64,000 bases of DNA from Cavenderia fasciculata (Eukaryota > Evosea > Eumycetozoa > Acytosteliales > Cavenderiaceae). A model generated the notes under the pieces. It was not told the DNA's origin and ran no database searches. It was given only the letters and a program-made list of their open reading frames with translations. Below, piece by piece: positions 22,017 through 34,753 of the stretch. Position numbers and translations under genes: made by a program. Every line of letters starts with the position of its first letter. Within the stretch, counting starts at the first letter, position 1. The stretch lies in contig NW_004457639.1 of assembly GCF_000203815.1 (NCBI RefSeq), positions 310,001 to 374,000 on the forward strand, read 5' to 3'.

Positions 22017-24571
22017 TTAAAAAGTATTATAATTTTGTTGTTGTTGTTGTTGTTGTTGTTCCTGTTGTTGTTGAGTATTATTACTTGGTTGATGAGTATA
22101 AGATGAATAAGAAGATTTTACTCTATATCCATTTTGAATGCGTTGAACAGCCTCGTTTATATTATTGAAAAATGATTCGATACCAATGAGATCAAAGAAT
22201 CCAGCTCTTAAAAAGGTTACTTTGAGAGAGTCGCGCAGTTTGATAAAACATACAATGACACCACGTTTGCGATATGAACTGACCATTTCATGAAGTGTTT
22301 GTAGTGAACTGGCATCGACAACGGGGATGCTACGCATATCGAAAATGACGCCTCGTAGTGGTTCATCCTCTTCTTTGAGTTCGGAAGGATGTGATGATGC
22401 ACTACCCATATTTTCGATTCTAAAGAGGATGTCTTTGACCTGGCCAATATTTGAGAAATAGAGACTCTCTTCGACACGAATGATAATGATGCCATCGATT
22501 TGTTTGGCCTCTGTGAATATAGTAATATCTTTGTATTTGCCAACAAGTTGTTGGTGGTGTGTCTGTTGACTCTGTGAAAGTTTGTTGTGTTGTTGTTGGA
22601 ACGTGTCATTGTCAGTGATACGTCCGAGCACTGTGAAATGAGGTGCGCTCGATTGCTTGATCACCATAAAGCACGACACGCCAATACTGACAATCAGGCC
22701 AACCTCGACGTTAAAGACAAAGGTTGTGACGGCCGTCAACGTGAGCAAAAACAAGTCGGTCCATGCCCTAATCTTCCACAGGAAATAAATGTCGTGTACT
22801 TCAATCAGGCCGAGTGCCGCCACAAACACAATCGAGCTCATGATCACCTTGGGCAGGTACTGGAAGATAGGCATTAAAAAGAGACAGGTCAAGAGGATGA
22901 CGATAAAGGTGAAAAAGCCGGCCAGCTGTGTCTTGGCGCCAGCTTTGTCGTTGACGGCCGATCGAGTCATCGACGCAAACATGGGATAGGCCAAGAAAAA
23001 CGATCCAACCACATTACTCACGCCAATCGCCACCAACTCTCTGTTGGTCGACACTTGGTAGTTGTGTTTGGTGGCAAAGTTTTTAGAGACGGCCATCGAC
23101 TCTACAAACCCGACAATACTGATAAATAGCCCCGGTTGAATGAGTGCACTAAATACACTCCATTGATTCAACCGTGGTAGCTGTGGAATAGGGAAACTAG
23201 TATCAACATAACCAAGTACTTTTAATCCTCGGTCATATAATTTAAATCCACTTGTAATTGCAATACCTGCAACTACAACCACCAATATACTTGGTATAAA
23301 AAATACTATATGATGAATGATCTTTGTTCTCTTTTCTGGCATTTTCTTTTTTATAGTCTAAAAAATGTAAAGTATTAATTAATTATATTGTTTTTCTTTT
23401 TTTTCTTTTCTTTTCTACTTACATTCATAACAATTAAAGAGATAATACTACAAATACTCATTATACAAGATAGAGGATGAGCTTTATGTAGGTTATCAAA
23501 AATATCTGGGATTTTAGCCCAAGAACTACCAGTGATACCAGAGAGACCTAGTAGAGTGTCAAGTTGATCGAATATGATGGTGAGAGCAATAGCTAGGATG
23601 AAGCCTCTTACCAAGGGACGCGATAATACTTCACTGAGGAATCCAAATCGAAGTAGACCCAATACTAATGAAACAATGCCAACTATGAATGCAAGGATAT
23701 TGGCTTGTTCGACCATCTCTGTAATTGTTAGGGGTACGTCATTGGCCTCACTAATCTGTCTGAGTGTATCTCCAACGATAAGAGATACAGCTGCCTCGGG
23801 ACCAACACCAAGTTGTCTAGATGTTCCAAATATAACATAGAATAGAATAGGTACCAAACCAGTATAGAGACCATAGATAGATGGAATACCAACCAACAAT
23901 GCATATGCCATCGATTGTGGTACCAACATGATACCAGTTGTAACACCAGCCACTGCATCATTGACCAAATTCTGTCGATTGTATTTTGGTAGCCAATTGA
24001 ATATTGGTACATAGTATGGCAACCGTTTCTTGATCATCTTGAATTTAGATCTAACCTTTTCACGACGATCTTCATTAAAGAATCCGTCATTATCGTCGTC
24101 TCCATCACCACCTACGTGTGGTGGTGTACCAGAGAATGATGCATCGTCATAGTATCCACCATCCTCTCTTTGACTCTTTGATTGAATGTTTCGTAGTCGA
24201 ACCACAAAATTACTCCATGTCGATGGTGTTTCAATCAATGTTGGTGTAGGTGCAACATTACCACGTACATCAATTATAGGTTCTAATACGGCTAAACGAG
24301 AGGAAAGAAAAGTAAGTACTTAAATACTAGACCAATTTTAAACCAAGTCAAATGACAGGAAGAAAATATCTTTCTTTCGAGCCAACGCCCCCAATCCGAG
24401 CAAAAGAAAAGTTTGTTCATCAATAAATAAATACTTACCGTGTGGAAGTTGATGTATTACGGGTTCTAGTTGTTGGTTCTGGTTCTGCTGTCCATCAATT
24501 AACGAATCATTATTTTGATTCAGTAATGGTGTCCTTTCAGTCTTTATATTATTCCAAAACTTCCATCCCAT
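22017..24571 (-). CDS. SulP/SLC26-type anion transporter with STAS domain
   Basis: Three exons: 24571-24439, 24291-23423 and 23357-22017, giving 780 aa. After an Asn/Gln-rich cytosolic head, the transporter core begins YYVPIFNWLPKYNRQNLVND. The SulP signature (GIMLVPQSMAYALLVGIPSI, YGLYTGLVPILFYVIFGTSR, LGVGPEAAVSLIVGD) follows, then multiple membrane helices up to FNVEVGLIVSIGVSCFMV. The C-terminal STAS domain reads GIIIIRVEESLYFSNIGQVK and VIFDMRSIPVVDASSLQTLH, including the nucleotide-binding-like strand. The family exchanges sulfate, chloride, bicarbonate and other anions at the plasma membrane or vacuole; the substrate cannot be assigned. A poly-Gln tail ends the protein. About 160 codons of the core are C-rich, unlike the flanking AT-rich DNA. 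Confidence 0.93.
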
Positions 24572-25371
24572 TTTAAATATATATATATGAAGAGAGAGTA
24601 CTTCTAGTTGTTGTTGTTGTCTGTCTGGCTGTTATATATTACAATATAAGTATAGTATAGTATAGTACAAATAAAAATAGAAAGGAAAGAGTTAGCTAGC
24701 TTAAATAGAGAGAGTGGAGTGGGATTATACCAGTGAAATTTTGAATGAATGAATGAATGAATGGATGGATTGAGTGTGTGGTTCTCTCTTTTCGATGAAT
24801 GAATTAAAGGATGATAGGATTAGGATGCTTGCTGCGAATAATATTTATAATGTTAACTTGTTATGATATGATGGTAAAAGAAAGAAAAGAAAGATAGAGA
24901 GAGAGATAGAGATATGGGTGTTTTCTTGGTTTAGAGAGCGCAAAGAAGAGATCTGTCTGACAGATTAATATAAAATTATTTTAAATTTTAAAGTGCAAAA
25001 GAACTGACGAAATTGATATTTATACTCGTCGACTGAAAACCCAGGACAACAATTTCGAGGTGAAGCGTCAAAACACAGGATAACCAAAAAAACTACAACA
25101 AGACACCACAATCGTGCATCTGTTATCAATTCAATTCAATCTGGTTGCTATTTTAATTCAACCAGTCAAGCAAGTATATACTTGTTTAATCATGTGACGC
25201 GATGACCAAGTTGTTGAATATATTGTTATCATATTCATTCATTGTTCATTGCAATTTAAATTTAAATTAACCAGACAAACAAATAAATAAATGAATAAAT
25301 GATTATCATAGAGTTTACCAGAATTAAATGATGATGTAGATGGAGTGGGAGTGTTGGGTAGGGTATTTAAA

Positions 25372-25404
<33 letters not shown>

Positions 25405-25524
25405 TATTATTTATTTGTCCAATTGTATTGTATTGTATATACTGAAAGAGTAGTATTATTAATTAATTCAATATTGAACTATATAGTAAGTAGTATAGTT
25501 TTACGTTGCTTGTTTTAGTTGTTT
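24572..25524. other. Intergenic upstream of SulP gene
   Basis: AT-rich spacer with AATG and AGAG microsatellites (about 24745-24765, 24895-24915) and a long (ATT)n tract at about 25373-25402. No gene recognised. The 62-codon plus-strand ORF at 25519-25707 is antisense to RER1 exon 3 and is not called. Confidence 0.6.
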
Positions 25525-26463
25525 TTAATCACGAGTATTGTAAACCTTTTTGCCAACTGTAAAAGGAATGTACTTGTGTTTAATCATATGTCTAATTTGA
25601 GTTCTCATTGTAACTGTGAAGAGGACGATAAAGTAAATAACCAAGATGGGCCAAAAAACTGGAAGATTGAGGAATGGGAAGAAAGTACAAAAGAGACTAA
25701 TAACTAAAGCCTTGAAAATTGAATGCCTAAAATAAATAACAATAATTAATAAATCTCTAATATGTATATATATTTAAATGTATGCATACCAAAACAAAAA
25801 CTCTGGTAATCTTCTAACAAATGGTTTTGGTTCTTCATCACCTTTGGTTGGTAATCCAACATTGAGACCGTCGTCCATATCAGGATCCCATTTTGGTGAC
25901 AAAAAGGCAATAAATTGGGTCAATAAATAAATGCTAAGTGCATAGGTAACGACGTACCATCCACCCACTATCGAGATTCTAAGTATATAAAGTAAAAATA
26001 AAACTAGATAATTAGGTAAATCGAATAAAGGAAGGAAGGGAGGGTGTTGTGATTAATAATAATATTCATATGTTAAGGAATGACGATAGATTGATTGATT
26101 GATTGATTGATTCGAAAGAATGATGAATATTCAGTTGACTAGAAGTTGCTTGTCTGTCTACATGATTTCAATACAACATCTTTGTTGAGTTGTTTTGAGA
26201 TTTACAAGTCTCTGTTTGTCTAGTCTCTCTGACTCATCGACTTTTTCCTATTGTCTCTATTCAATCTATCGTTGTTATAATCGTTGTTGTTTGTTGTAAG
26301 TTATGTTTGTGACCATACCACCAGCAGCAATCCATCTTTGTGGAATGAATGTAATGGTTCTTTCGATCAAGTTTTGATATTTTCGAGACACTTGTGTCTT
26401 TAATGTCGCAAGATTGACAGGTGCAGTCGGTGTACCCTCGTATATAGTTGTTGGTGATCTCAT
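25525..26463 (-). CDS. rer1: RER1, Golgi-to-ER retrieval receptor
   Basis: Three exons: 26463-26319, 26003-25790 and 25726-25525, giving 186 aa. The product matches RER1 along its length: RYQ-like head (SRKYQNLIERTITFIPQRWI), first hairpin (GVLFLLYILRISIVGGWYVV), TYALSIYLLTQFIAFLSPK, LPTKGDEEPKPFVRRLPEF, FWHSIFKALVISLFCTF, FLNLPVFWPILVIYFIVL and MRTQIRHMIKHKYIPFTVGK. RER1 sits in early Golgi, binds polar residues in membrane helices and returns ER proteins and unassembled subunits by COPI. The exon 2 acceptor at 26004/26005 (TATCTAG) is preferred over a nearer one (ATACTTAG) because it restores the first helix and keeps frame. The first intron (315 bases) is long for this window. Confidence 0.93.
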
Positions 26464-27207
26464 TCTTTTCTACTATGTATTCTATATAAATATAAAAAAG
26501 TATATTATGATTAAAAAAAAGAAAAAATAAAGCATTTTTTTTCTCTCCGATTCGCTTTGTCACCTCACCTTTTTCAAAAAAACCCAACAAAATTAATTAA
26601 TTTAAAAAAAACCTAGTCTTTGAGAATTATGACTGTTCTACATGGATTGTGACTCTCTCTCGAATATATTAATTAAAAAAGGAATAAAAACTTTAATTTA
26701 GAGACTAGGAAGGATAGTCCAAGTCAAAAAAAAGTCAGCTATACAGTTAAAAAAAAAAAAAAAGACCTCTGGAAATAGAATAGTTAATTTAAATTATTAT
26801 TTTCTTTAATTTTTTTTTTTTGTTTTTAGGATGGGGATATTAAATTAATATTAATTAATGAATCGGTCGATTAAGATTATATAAGTATATATATATATAT
26901 TTTATATATATTATATATATACATATTATATATATTGTAATTATTATTACTACTATTACTACTATTATGATACTGTTTGTTATTATTACTATTGGTACTT
27001 TTTATTAATATTACTATGATGATGAATGATGAATGAAGATGTCTGTAAAAAAAAAATATATATATTATATTATTATTATTATTATTAATCCCAAGTATGT
27101 GATTTAGTTTGGTTTTTTTTTTTTTTGGTTTGGTTTTCAAGTTGAACCTTTGTTTTCTTTGTTCTCTCTGTTATTATTCTTTTTCCTTTTTTTTCTACTT
27201 TCTTTCT
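26464..27207. other. Intergenic between RER1 and MHCK gene
   Basis: Extremely AT-rich, with several poly-A/T runs, TA repeats (26885-26935) and ATT/ACT repeats (26940-26970, 27065-27085). Nothing gene-like recognised. It contains the RER1 promoter and the MHCK 3' region. Confidence 0.6.
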
Positions 27208-29541
27208 TTAGAGTAAATCCCAATTCCAAACCTTAAGATTACTAGCCAATGAACCAGTGAAAAGTTGATTTTGTCTTCTCCAAGTACACAATATACTAGA
27301 TCTAGTATTTACAGCAGCCAATTGCTCGTGATCGGTGGTGCTAAAGACCTGAAGGAAATCACCGGCACCGGCAAAGATACCTTGGTTGGTGACGTGCAAT
27401 GTTTCGACACGGTCCTTGCACTTGATAGTATTTACACACTTGGTAGTCTTGAGATCCCATACCTTGACGGTTTCATCGTGCGAGCCCGAATAGAGAGTGT
27501 TGTTGTGAGCGTACAAACTCTTGACCCAACCTTCGTGACCTTGGAAGTTGGTGAGAATACGGTTGTTTTGGAGCGACCACACAAAGATTTGTTGATCGTT
27601 GGAACCAGAGAACAAGAGGTTACCCATGGCATAGACAGTCTTGATGGCACGTGTATGTCCTTGCAAGGTTTGGAGACACTTGTCGGAACGCAAATCCCAC
27701 ACTTTGACAGTCTTGTCGTTGCAACCGGTAAACAAGAGGTTGTCGAGCACAAAGACAGTGTTGACTTCGTTGGCTTCTTTAATCTCCTTGACTGCAGTCA
27801 TGGTGGTGAGATCCCATTGCTTTAGGTAAGAGTCGGCACCACCAGTAATGAGGTGACCCGTTGGTGTCATGCAAACCGATCTGATCGACTTGCCATGTGC
27901 ACGGATATTGGTAGTATGCTTGAGCTCGTTAATGTCCCAAACACCGAGGTTACCGTCGTTGGAACCAGTGTAGAGACGTGTGTCGTCACCGACAATACAC
28001 TCTGATTGCAAACCACGAATGGTATCTTGGTTGCGAATATTCTTTAAATCCCATTTTTCAAATGCTGACTTGTCTGGTACAATCTCTTGATTGGATGCCT
28101 GTGGTGCGGTAGCAGCAGCTGGTGTAACTGGCGTTGGTAGAGTAGTTGGTTGGGATGGTGCGACTGCGACTGCAACTGGTGCAGGTGTAGCAGCGACTGC
28201 GACTGGTGCGGGGGTAGCGGCAACTGGTGTAGCTGCAACTGCAACAGGCTTGGCAACTGCAGAAGGTACAGGTTTAGGAGAAGTTGGGGTAGGCGAGGTA
28301 GATGGAGGAGATGAAGCAGACGCAGACACTGATATAGAGGCAGCAGCTGGTTTGGGAGCTGGTTTGGGTGAAAGTTTGTGAAGGTTCGAGTTGGATGGTT
28401 GTTTGGGTAAAGCAGCCTGTTTGGCCTTTTGTTGTGCACGGATACGTTCCAATTGTTCTTGCAACATCTTTTCCTCATCTTCTAATGATGCGGGTGCGGT
28501 ACTCTGACCGCTGGCAAAGTACTCCATCGTATGGCCGCTCTTGGCCGCTCCAGTAGCTTGACCGTTGGCATTGATACCAATGGCATCGTGAAACTCCATC
28601 AACTGTACAACGGGCAAGGTGCCACGAAGCAATGTCTTTTTGCTCTGATTGATTTGTTTCAATTTCAAAAAGTCACACACTGCATTGCACTTGTGTGTCT
28701 GCAAGAACTTGTGGAACCCAGTCTCGCCCAAATTACCCTCACCAAAGCCTTGAGCACTCTTGGTGTGGATTTGTGGATCGGTGTAGAAATCATTGACTCC
28801 CTGAATATCGACAATCAACAATTCATGATTTGAATGTTCAAATGAAAAATGACTAAATGCTTGTGGTGTATTTCTAGCGTCTGAACTTACATATCCACTA
28901 TTATTATTATGTTTTCTAAAAAATTTAAATCAAAAAATAATATTAGTCATTCCCAACTTTTCTTTTCTTTTTTCTTTTTTCTTTTTCTTTTTCTCCATAC
29001 TTGTATTCACCATCAATAAAAGGTTCACCACCACAAACTGGATAGGGAGGTGGATGATCTATTAATTCATAGACATAGGATGGAAGAAAAGTGATTGGTT
29101 TGGGTGGTTTCATTTCATTAAACTTTTCAGTCCACTTTGCACAGAATGTTTGCATGAGGACATCTGTAAAATATGAGTCTCTGGTTGTCTTTTTGTTGGT
29201 TGAAAATTTTCCGACAAGTCTTTGATCGGGTTTCGACCAATCCTGTAATTTGTGAGCAGTTCTGCATGAACCCTGAGCAAATGGTGTCTTTTCAATGGAA
29301 ACACATACAATACTGTGTTTCCAGTGTGGTGTCAAATCATCGCCAATCGTTAGTTCCCATTTTATAGCTCTTTCACATTTAATTCCTGCTACTACATCTG
29401 CAACTGGAAATTTTTGATTCAATAATGCCAATGCTTAAAAATAAAAAAAAAGGGTATTAATACAATATTTGTGTATTGACATATTCATATGTCATTCATT
29501 CATTCAATGTCCAATATCATACCTGCTGCTGCGTCACCCAT
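27208..29541 (-). CDS. mhkB: Myosin heavy chain kinase (alpha-kinase + WD40), MHCK-B-like
   Basis: A 19-base first exon (29541-29523, MGDAAAG) joins 29433-29001 and 28915-27208, giving 719 aa. The N-terminal alpha-kinase domain reads VAGIKCERAIKWELTIGDDL, VGKFSTNKKTTRDSYFTDVL, FCAKWTEKFNEMKPPKPI, HELLIVDIQGVNDFYTDPQI, then the glycine-rich loop GFGEGNLGETG and the zinc-site residues HKCNAVC. A Pro/Ala/Val-rich linker with repeats such as PAPVAVAATPAPVAVA follows. About six or seven WD repeats end the protein (VWDLRSDKCLQTLQGHTRAI, SGSHDETVKVWDLKTTKCV). In Dictyostelium such kinases phosphorylate myosin II tails and disassemble filaments; the WD domain binds the substrate. Size and lack of an N-terminal coiled coil point to MHCK-B rather than MHCK-A; C or D cannot be excluded. 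Confidence 0.9.
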
Positions 29542-31360
29542 GGTTTGTCTGTTGTTGTTGGATTTTTATATTGTTACAAGGTATTTAAATAAATAAGTTT
29601 TGTTTTGTTTTGGCTTGGTTTGTTGGATAGAAATATTTTGGTTTAGTTTGGAGCTCCAGGCTTTTTTTTTCCTATCTAAAGTGAAGAAATTATATATAAA
29701 GTACAAGTAAGTAATTTTTTTTGGTTGTTGGTTGTTAAAAGATGTGAAATGAAGAGGGAGGGAGGGAAGGAAGGACGATAAATTTGTTCTTGTTTAAATG
29801 ATTCTAATACACAAATAAAAAAAAAAAAGATTATAAAATGAATGAATCCAACAACAACAACAACAACAACAACAACGAGAGGAGAGGAAGAGGTGGAGGA
29901 GGAAGGAATAACCACCACCACCTATAACGACTACTACTACTACTACTACTACTTTTATGATTGATCAGTAGTAGTGTTGTTTAAAAAATTAGATTATTAT
30001 AATTTCAAACGAACCACTTTTAATTGTTGTTGGTGTTGGTGTTGGTCTATCTATCTATTTTTAATCCTGCTCTTTTGTAATATGTGTTTTTTGTCGTGCA
30101 GTAAAAAATAAAATAAAATATAAAACACTTGTTGCTGTAATCACTACTGCACTCGATCAAAGAATCTTTAAATGTTGGTTGTGTGTGATTCTTGTTCTTT
30201 TTCTTCTTACTTGTTGCAACAAAAATAAGTAAATGAATCAATCTTTTGTGTTATTTTTGTTTCCTCTATTGCTTGCTCTTTTTCAATTAATAATTTATCT
30301 AAATCTTTCCTCTTCACTATTGTTATTATAATAATATAAGGAGAGGAGGAGGGTATTGATTGATTGATTGATATTATATCATATAGAGTGTACTGAAAAT
30401 ATCGCAAACACCACCCTCTTCTTATCTTTGCACGCGTGGGTTCAATATTGGTGAACCACACAAATATTGGTGGGTGAGTTATTGTTGTTGATCACCTGTG
30501 ATTCTATTAATAAACCATTCTTGTTCAGTTGATGGTTTGGAATGGGTTGTTGAGATGGTAAGGCAATAACAATAAATTGGTTATCTATCTCTTTACCAAA
30601 CCACCATAGTTGGATAGATAGATGGATAGACAGATAGATCTACCCATGTATTGTTATCCATTCATTGCAATGCAATGTAATGTATAAACAAATAAACAAA
30701 TTACTAATTATCTTTTCTTCTGACTTGTTAACCAACACATGTAACATCCCCATCTCCTGCTTTTTGACCAACACATGATCTTCCAACCACAACCACTACT
30801 ACTACTATTATTTCTTTCTTACCTGTTATATCTCTCTGCCAAAAACTATCTATTCTTTATGGTTGGTCAAAGGTACTAATACAAATAAGTGAGTGAATAT
30901 ATAAATATATATATATATATAAATAAGATTCAGAGTATGATAGATTTATAACAACGATGATAAAAAAACAACAGCAATGATAATCACCTGCCTTCAAGTT
31001 TTTCACTGAAAAAAATGTTTTGACAAAAAAATTGGTTTTTTGAAGGTTGGGTTTTTCAAAAGAGATCGCGGCGCTGTCAGACGATTGAGAGATCCTTTTA
31101 CCACCTAGCAAAAACAATGCTTATAACGAACGAGAGAGAAGATTATTAATAATACAATAAAATAAAAAGATGGAACAAATTAAAATAACCTTTTTTTTTT
31201 TTTTTTTTATTTATTATTTTTTGTTTTAACATAAGATCATTTGATTTGGAAAGGAAGGTAGGTACAATATGGTTGTTATATGTGTGATTTGATTTTAAAA
31301 ATGTAATGTATTTGTATGTGAGGAATTAATTTAGATTTAGATTGTTTTGTTTTGTTTGTT
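29542..31360. other. Intergenic, 1.8 kb, upstream of MHCK gene
   Basis: Divergence-free spacer between two minus-strand genes. Holds (ACA)n at about 29849-29875, (CTA)n at 29929-29952, (TGGTGT)-type repeats near 30025-30042, (GATT)n near 30356-30372 and TA repeats at 30900-30920. A less AT-rich patch occurs at 31060-31100 (CGCGGCGCTGTCAG). Short ORFs at 30207-30461 and 30857-31117 (minus) are weak. No RNA gene recognised. Confidence 0.55.
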
Positions 31361-33735
31361 TTAAGAATTTGAAACTACACAACCTTGACCACAAAGAGAA
31401 TACTTTCTGTTAAAGTTGAATTTAGACCACTTGGAGGTGGCAAGGTCAAAACAAAAGTTGTCGTTTTGATCAAAGAGGAAGATCTTGGACTTGGAGTCAA
31501 AGACTAGTGTTGGACGACACGATGTTTCAGTGAGTGGTGGAAAGGCCAACGTTTGGATAAACTTGGTGGCGATGGTGAATCGCTTAAATGTGGTTTGGGT
31601 CATATAGTAGATGCATTCGCCTTGTGGATCGAGTGCACAGCCTTGTACCATGCCTCCGCCACCAAGACTGGCGTAGATGGCCGACTTTTGTTCGACAGTA
31701 TCGAATCGCTCAATCTCTTTGCACGCACGGCCATTGACCACTTGACCACCGACAAGGTAGATGTAACGTCCGTCAAAACAGGTAAAACAAGAGTACTTGT
31801 GCTTGGACATGGATCCAACCGTCGAGAATTGCTTGGTCGAGACATTGTAACGCTCGATTCTCTGTACAATCTGGTGATATGGTTTGGAGTCGTCCAACAC
31901 CTTGCCACCAAAGATATAGATGTGTTTTTTGCCATCAAACTGGGCGGCAATACCTCCACCACCACGGTTCATCTTTTCAGGCTTCTCCCACGTCTGCTTG
32001 TTAATGTTGAAGCGACGATAAGTATTGATCTCATAGTTGCCACCAAACACATAGATGTACTTGCCATCGGATGCACACGACGACGACACAAATGGAAGAG
32101 CATCGGTTGATACCGATTTCAATAGTTTCCACTCGTTGCTTTCAACAATGTATTTATGACATGTACCCAAATCAGTACCATTCTCATTCCAACCACCAAT
32201 AGAGTAGATGTATTTGGCTGCCGATCCACTATTGTAATTTGGACTACCAATACCAGTTGACAATGGACTGTTGTTGTTGTCTAGTGTATCCGACTTTGAT
32301 GACTTTCTATCTTTTTTCGATGATGACTTGTCGGCATTATTGGACGACGATTCATCCTTGTATGGTAGAATCGATGGTGATTGTGCTTCTTGTTGATGAT
32401 GCTGTAATTTAATTGGTCTAAATGTAGATTGTTTGACAGTTGATATGGTTCCCAAACCAGACAATTCATCAACAATTGATTTCTTTTTCAATTGATCAAT
32501 ATCCAAAACAAACTTTACCGGTACATCAACTGGTTTTAATAAATTATAATCAGATGTTTGAATATGTCTCACTTTTTTATCTGATAATGAATATTGTTCT
32601 AAAAATAAAATAAAAATAAAAAGAGATAACTATTAGAATACATGTAATAAATAATATAATGTATGTTTTGTTTCTTTTCTCTCTTATTTTTACCTAAAAC
32701 TTCAAATAAATTTGTTTCATATAATTCAGTTGGAGTTGATTGTTGATAAGGTTTACTTTTATCCCATTGTGTTTGAACTTGAGATAGATCCTTGTCTATG
32801 AGATTTAGACGTTTGGTAAGTTCCAATTTGGTGGCATCGTATTCCTTTTGAATCTCTTTTTCCAAATTCATTTCTCTTTGTTTGATGAGGAATTGGAATT
32901 CCTTGAAACGTTCTTGAATTAATAATTTACATGATTTGTTGTTATCCTCTAGCTGTGCCATCAACTCGAGTAAATGTGCCTTGTCTTGTGCTCTGTCGCT
33001 TGCTTCGACATTCAATGTTGAAAAGACAGCCAACTTGTTGGTAAAGTCGTCAAATGGTATGGTTGGGAGAATATTGTGTTGTTTATGTGATAATGTACAT
33101 TGTGGACAGATAGGTGTTTGGCAATCCTTACAAAATGAGTTGTAATAATCATTTGTATGGAATGAACATTTGGTTTTTCTTTGTTTATCTACTACTTCTT
33201 CAATTGGTTCGGCTGTTGTCGTTGTTTGAACAGGTTCAGTAGTTGGTTGAACTTGTTGTGTAGGTTGAACAGGTTCTGTAGTTGGTTGAACTTGTGGTAC
33301 AGGTTGAACAGGCTCAGGAGTTGGTTGAACTTGTGGTGCAGGTTGTTGTTGTTCGGTAGGTTGAACAGGTTCAGCAGTTGGTTGAACTTGTGGTGTAGAT
33401 TGTTCGGGTTCAGTTGGTTGAACAGGTTCAGTAGGTTGTTGTTGTTGTTCGGGTTGTTGAGCTTGTGGTTGTTCTTGTTTCTCTTGTTCTTGATGTTGAG
33501 GTTGATCAACACCAGTTACATTTTTTTGAATCTCTACATTGTTATTATTATTATTATCTACAGTTGTTGTTGTTGTTGATGATGATGTTGTTGTATCAAC
33601 CGGTGTACTACTAGTGGTGGTAGTGGTAGTATCATCGACAGTAGCTATGAGAGTCTCGAGTGGAGCAACAACCTGCTGCTCTGCACTACTACCATCAATA
33701 TTATTTGTTATTTCTTCTTGTTGTTGTTCACTCAT
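31361..33735 (-). CDS. B-box zinc finger / coiled coil / kelch-repeat protein
   Basis: Two exons, 33735-32694 and 32598-31361, giving 759 aa; ATG at 33735 (MSEQQQEE) is the first in frame. Residues about 40-190 are Thr/Asn-rich, then a tandem Pro/Gln/Thr/Glu/Val repeat (EPVQP units). A B-box follows: KCSFHTNDYYNSFCKDCQTP and ICPQCTLSHKQHNI with the C-x2-H..C-x2-C..C-x2-C..H ligands. A coiled coil (RFKEFQFLIKQREMNLEKEI) leads to a beta-propeller of kelch-like repeats (YIYSIGGWNENGTDLG, YIYVFGGNYEINTYRRF, HIYIFGGKVLDDS, YIYLVGGQVVNG). Such TRIM-like layouts without a RING are common in dictyostelids; partners are unknown. The Ala/Cys-rich propeller codons are C-ending, suggesting fair expression. 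Confidence 0.85.
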
Positions 33736-33987
33736 TCTCGAGATATCTATCAATCTATCAATCTATCTATCTAATATAAATCGAGAGTGTGATATATCTT
33801 GTATCTGTATTTAAATGAGTGGTGTTATCAATCTTTTAAAAATAGTAATAAAAAAAAAAGGGAAGCAAACACTTTAGGGTCTGGGTTGGTGACTAAAAAC
33901 CAATTATTGTTATTAATCAAAGAATTCGGGGAACATCAAAATATCATGTGATTACAGTATTATTCAGTCTATATTTGTTTGTACTCA

Positions 33988-34019
<32 letters not shown>

Positions 34020-34332
34020 TGTAAGCAACATGGACAAGAACCAGATTAATATAGCTTAATGTTAATTATTTATGTAGTGAAGTGAAGCGAAGCAAACAAC
34101 AAATTAATTTAATTTGATTAAATTTCATTGTAATTTGTCATCTGACCATTACGCGTTCATTCGGTCATCAATCTTTTTTTTTCGTCTATTATATTATACA
34201 GTGCTTTAAGCAACCTTTTAATTACTACTTATCTCTCTCTCTCTCTCTCTCTCTACTCTATCTATCTATTATAATATAATCTTGTTGACTAGCTAGACAA
34301 CAAGACTAAAAGAAAGAAAGAAAGAACAAAAA
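33736..34332. other. Divergent promoter, B-box/kelch gene / COX19
   Basis: Spacer with a (TA)n(TG)n tract at about 33989-34019, a (CT)n tract at 34231-34252 close to the COX19 start and a GAAGCGAAGC stretch near 34081. No ORF or RNA gene recognised. Confidence 0.55.
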
Positions 34333-34725
34333 ATGAATATGGCAAGAAACTCTGCAATGAAGGCACCAACACCACCAGATAAAGGTAGCTTTCCATTAGA
34401 TCACGATAAAGAATGTACAGAGGCAATGAATGCATACATTCAATGTCTAGCAAGCAATCAGAATCAATCAAGACAATGCGCTGAATTATCTAAATTTTAT
34501 TTACAATGTAGAATGGACAAGTATGAGAAATGACAAAAGAGATAGAATAGACGATAGGAGGAGAGAGATGCTAATTTATTTATCTCTTTCAATGTTTATA
34601 GGGGATTAATGGCAAAGGATGATATATCAACATTTGGATACGACGAAATCAAACAATCAAACATTGTAGAACCACCACCTAAAACAAAGGAGCCAATGAT
34701 TGCAGGCTTGCGTAGAAAGAATTAA
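34333..34725 (+). CDS. cox19: COX19, twin CX9C mitochondrial assembly factor
   Basis: Two exons, 34333-34520 and 34602-34725, giving 103 aa. The conserved start PPDKGSFPLDHDKEC is diagnostic, followed by the CHCH pair C-x9-C (ECTEAMNAYIQC) and C-x9-C (CAELSKFYLQC), then RMDK, GLMAKDDISTFGYD and a basic tail. COX19 is an intermembrane-space protein oxidised by Mia40 that helps copper delivery to cytochrome c oxidase. The AA|GTATGA donor and TATAG acceptor join in frame to give CRMDKGLMAKDD, as in other eukaryotes. Only 28 bases separate its stop from the next ATG. Confidence 0.95.
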
Positions 34726-34753
34726 TGTAAATAATAATAAAAGTAAAAGTATC

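Noticed and set aside
28044-28478. 144-codon minus-strand ORF inside the kinase linker
   Set aside because: Shifted frame of the Pro/Ala/Val repeat linker; low complexity only.
30207-30461. 84-codon minus-strand ORF upstream of the kinase gene
   Set aside because: Has a short charged helix-like part but no start context, no splice partner and no family; too weak to call.
30857-31117. 86-codon minus-strand ORF with a less AT-rich start
   Set aside because: Degenerates into Ile/Tyr low complexity; no resemblance to a known protein.
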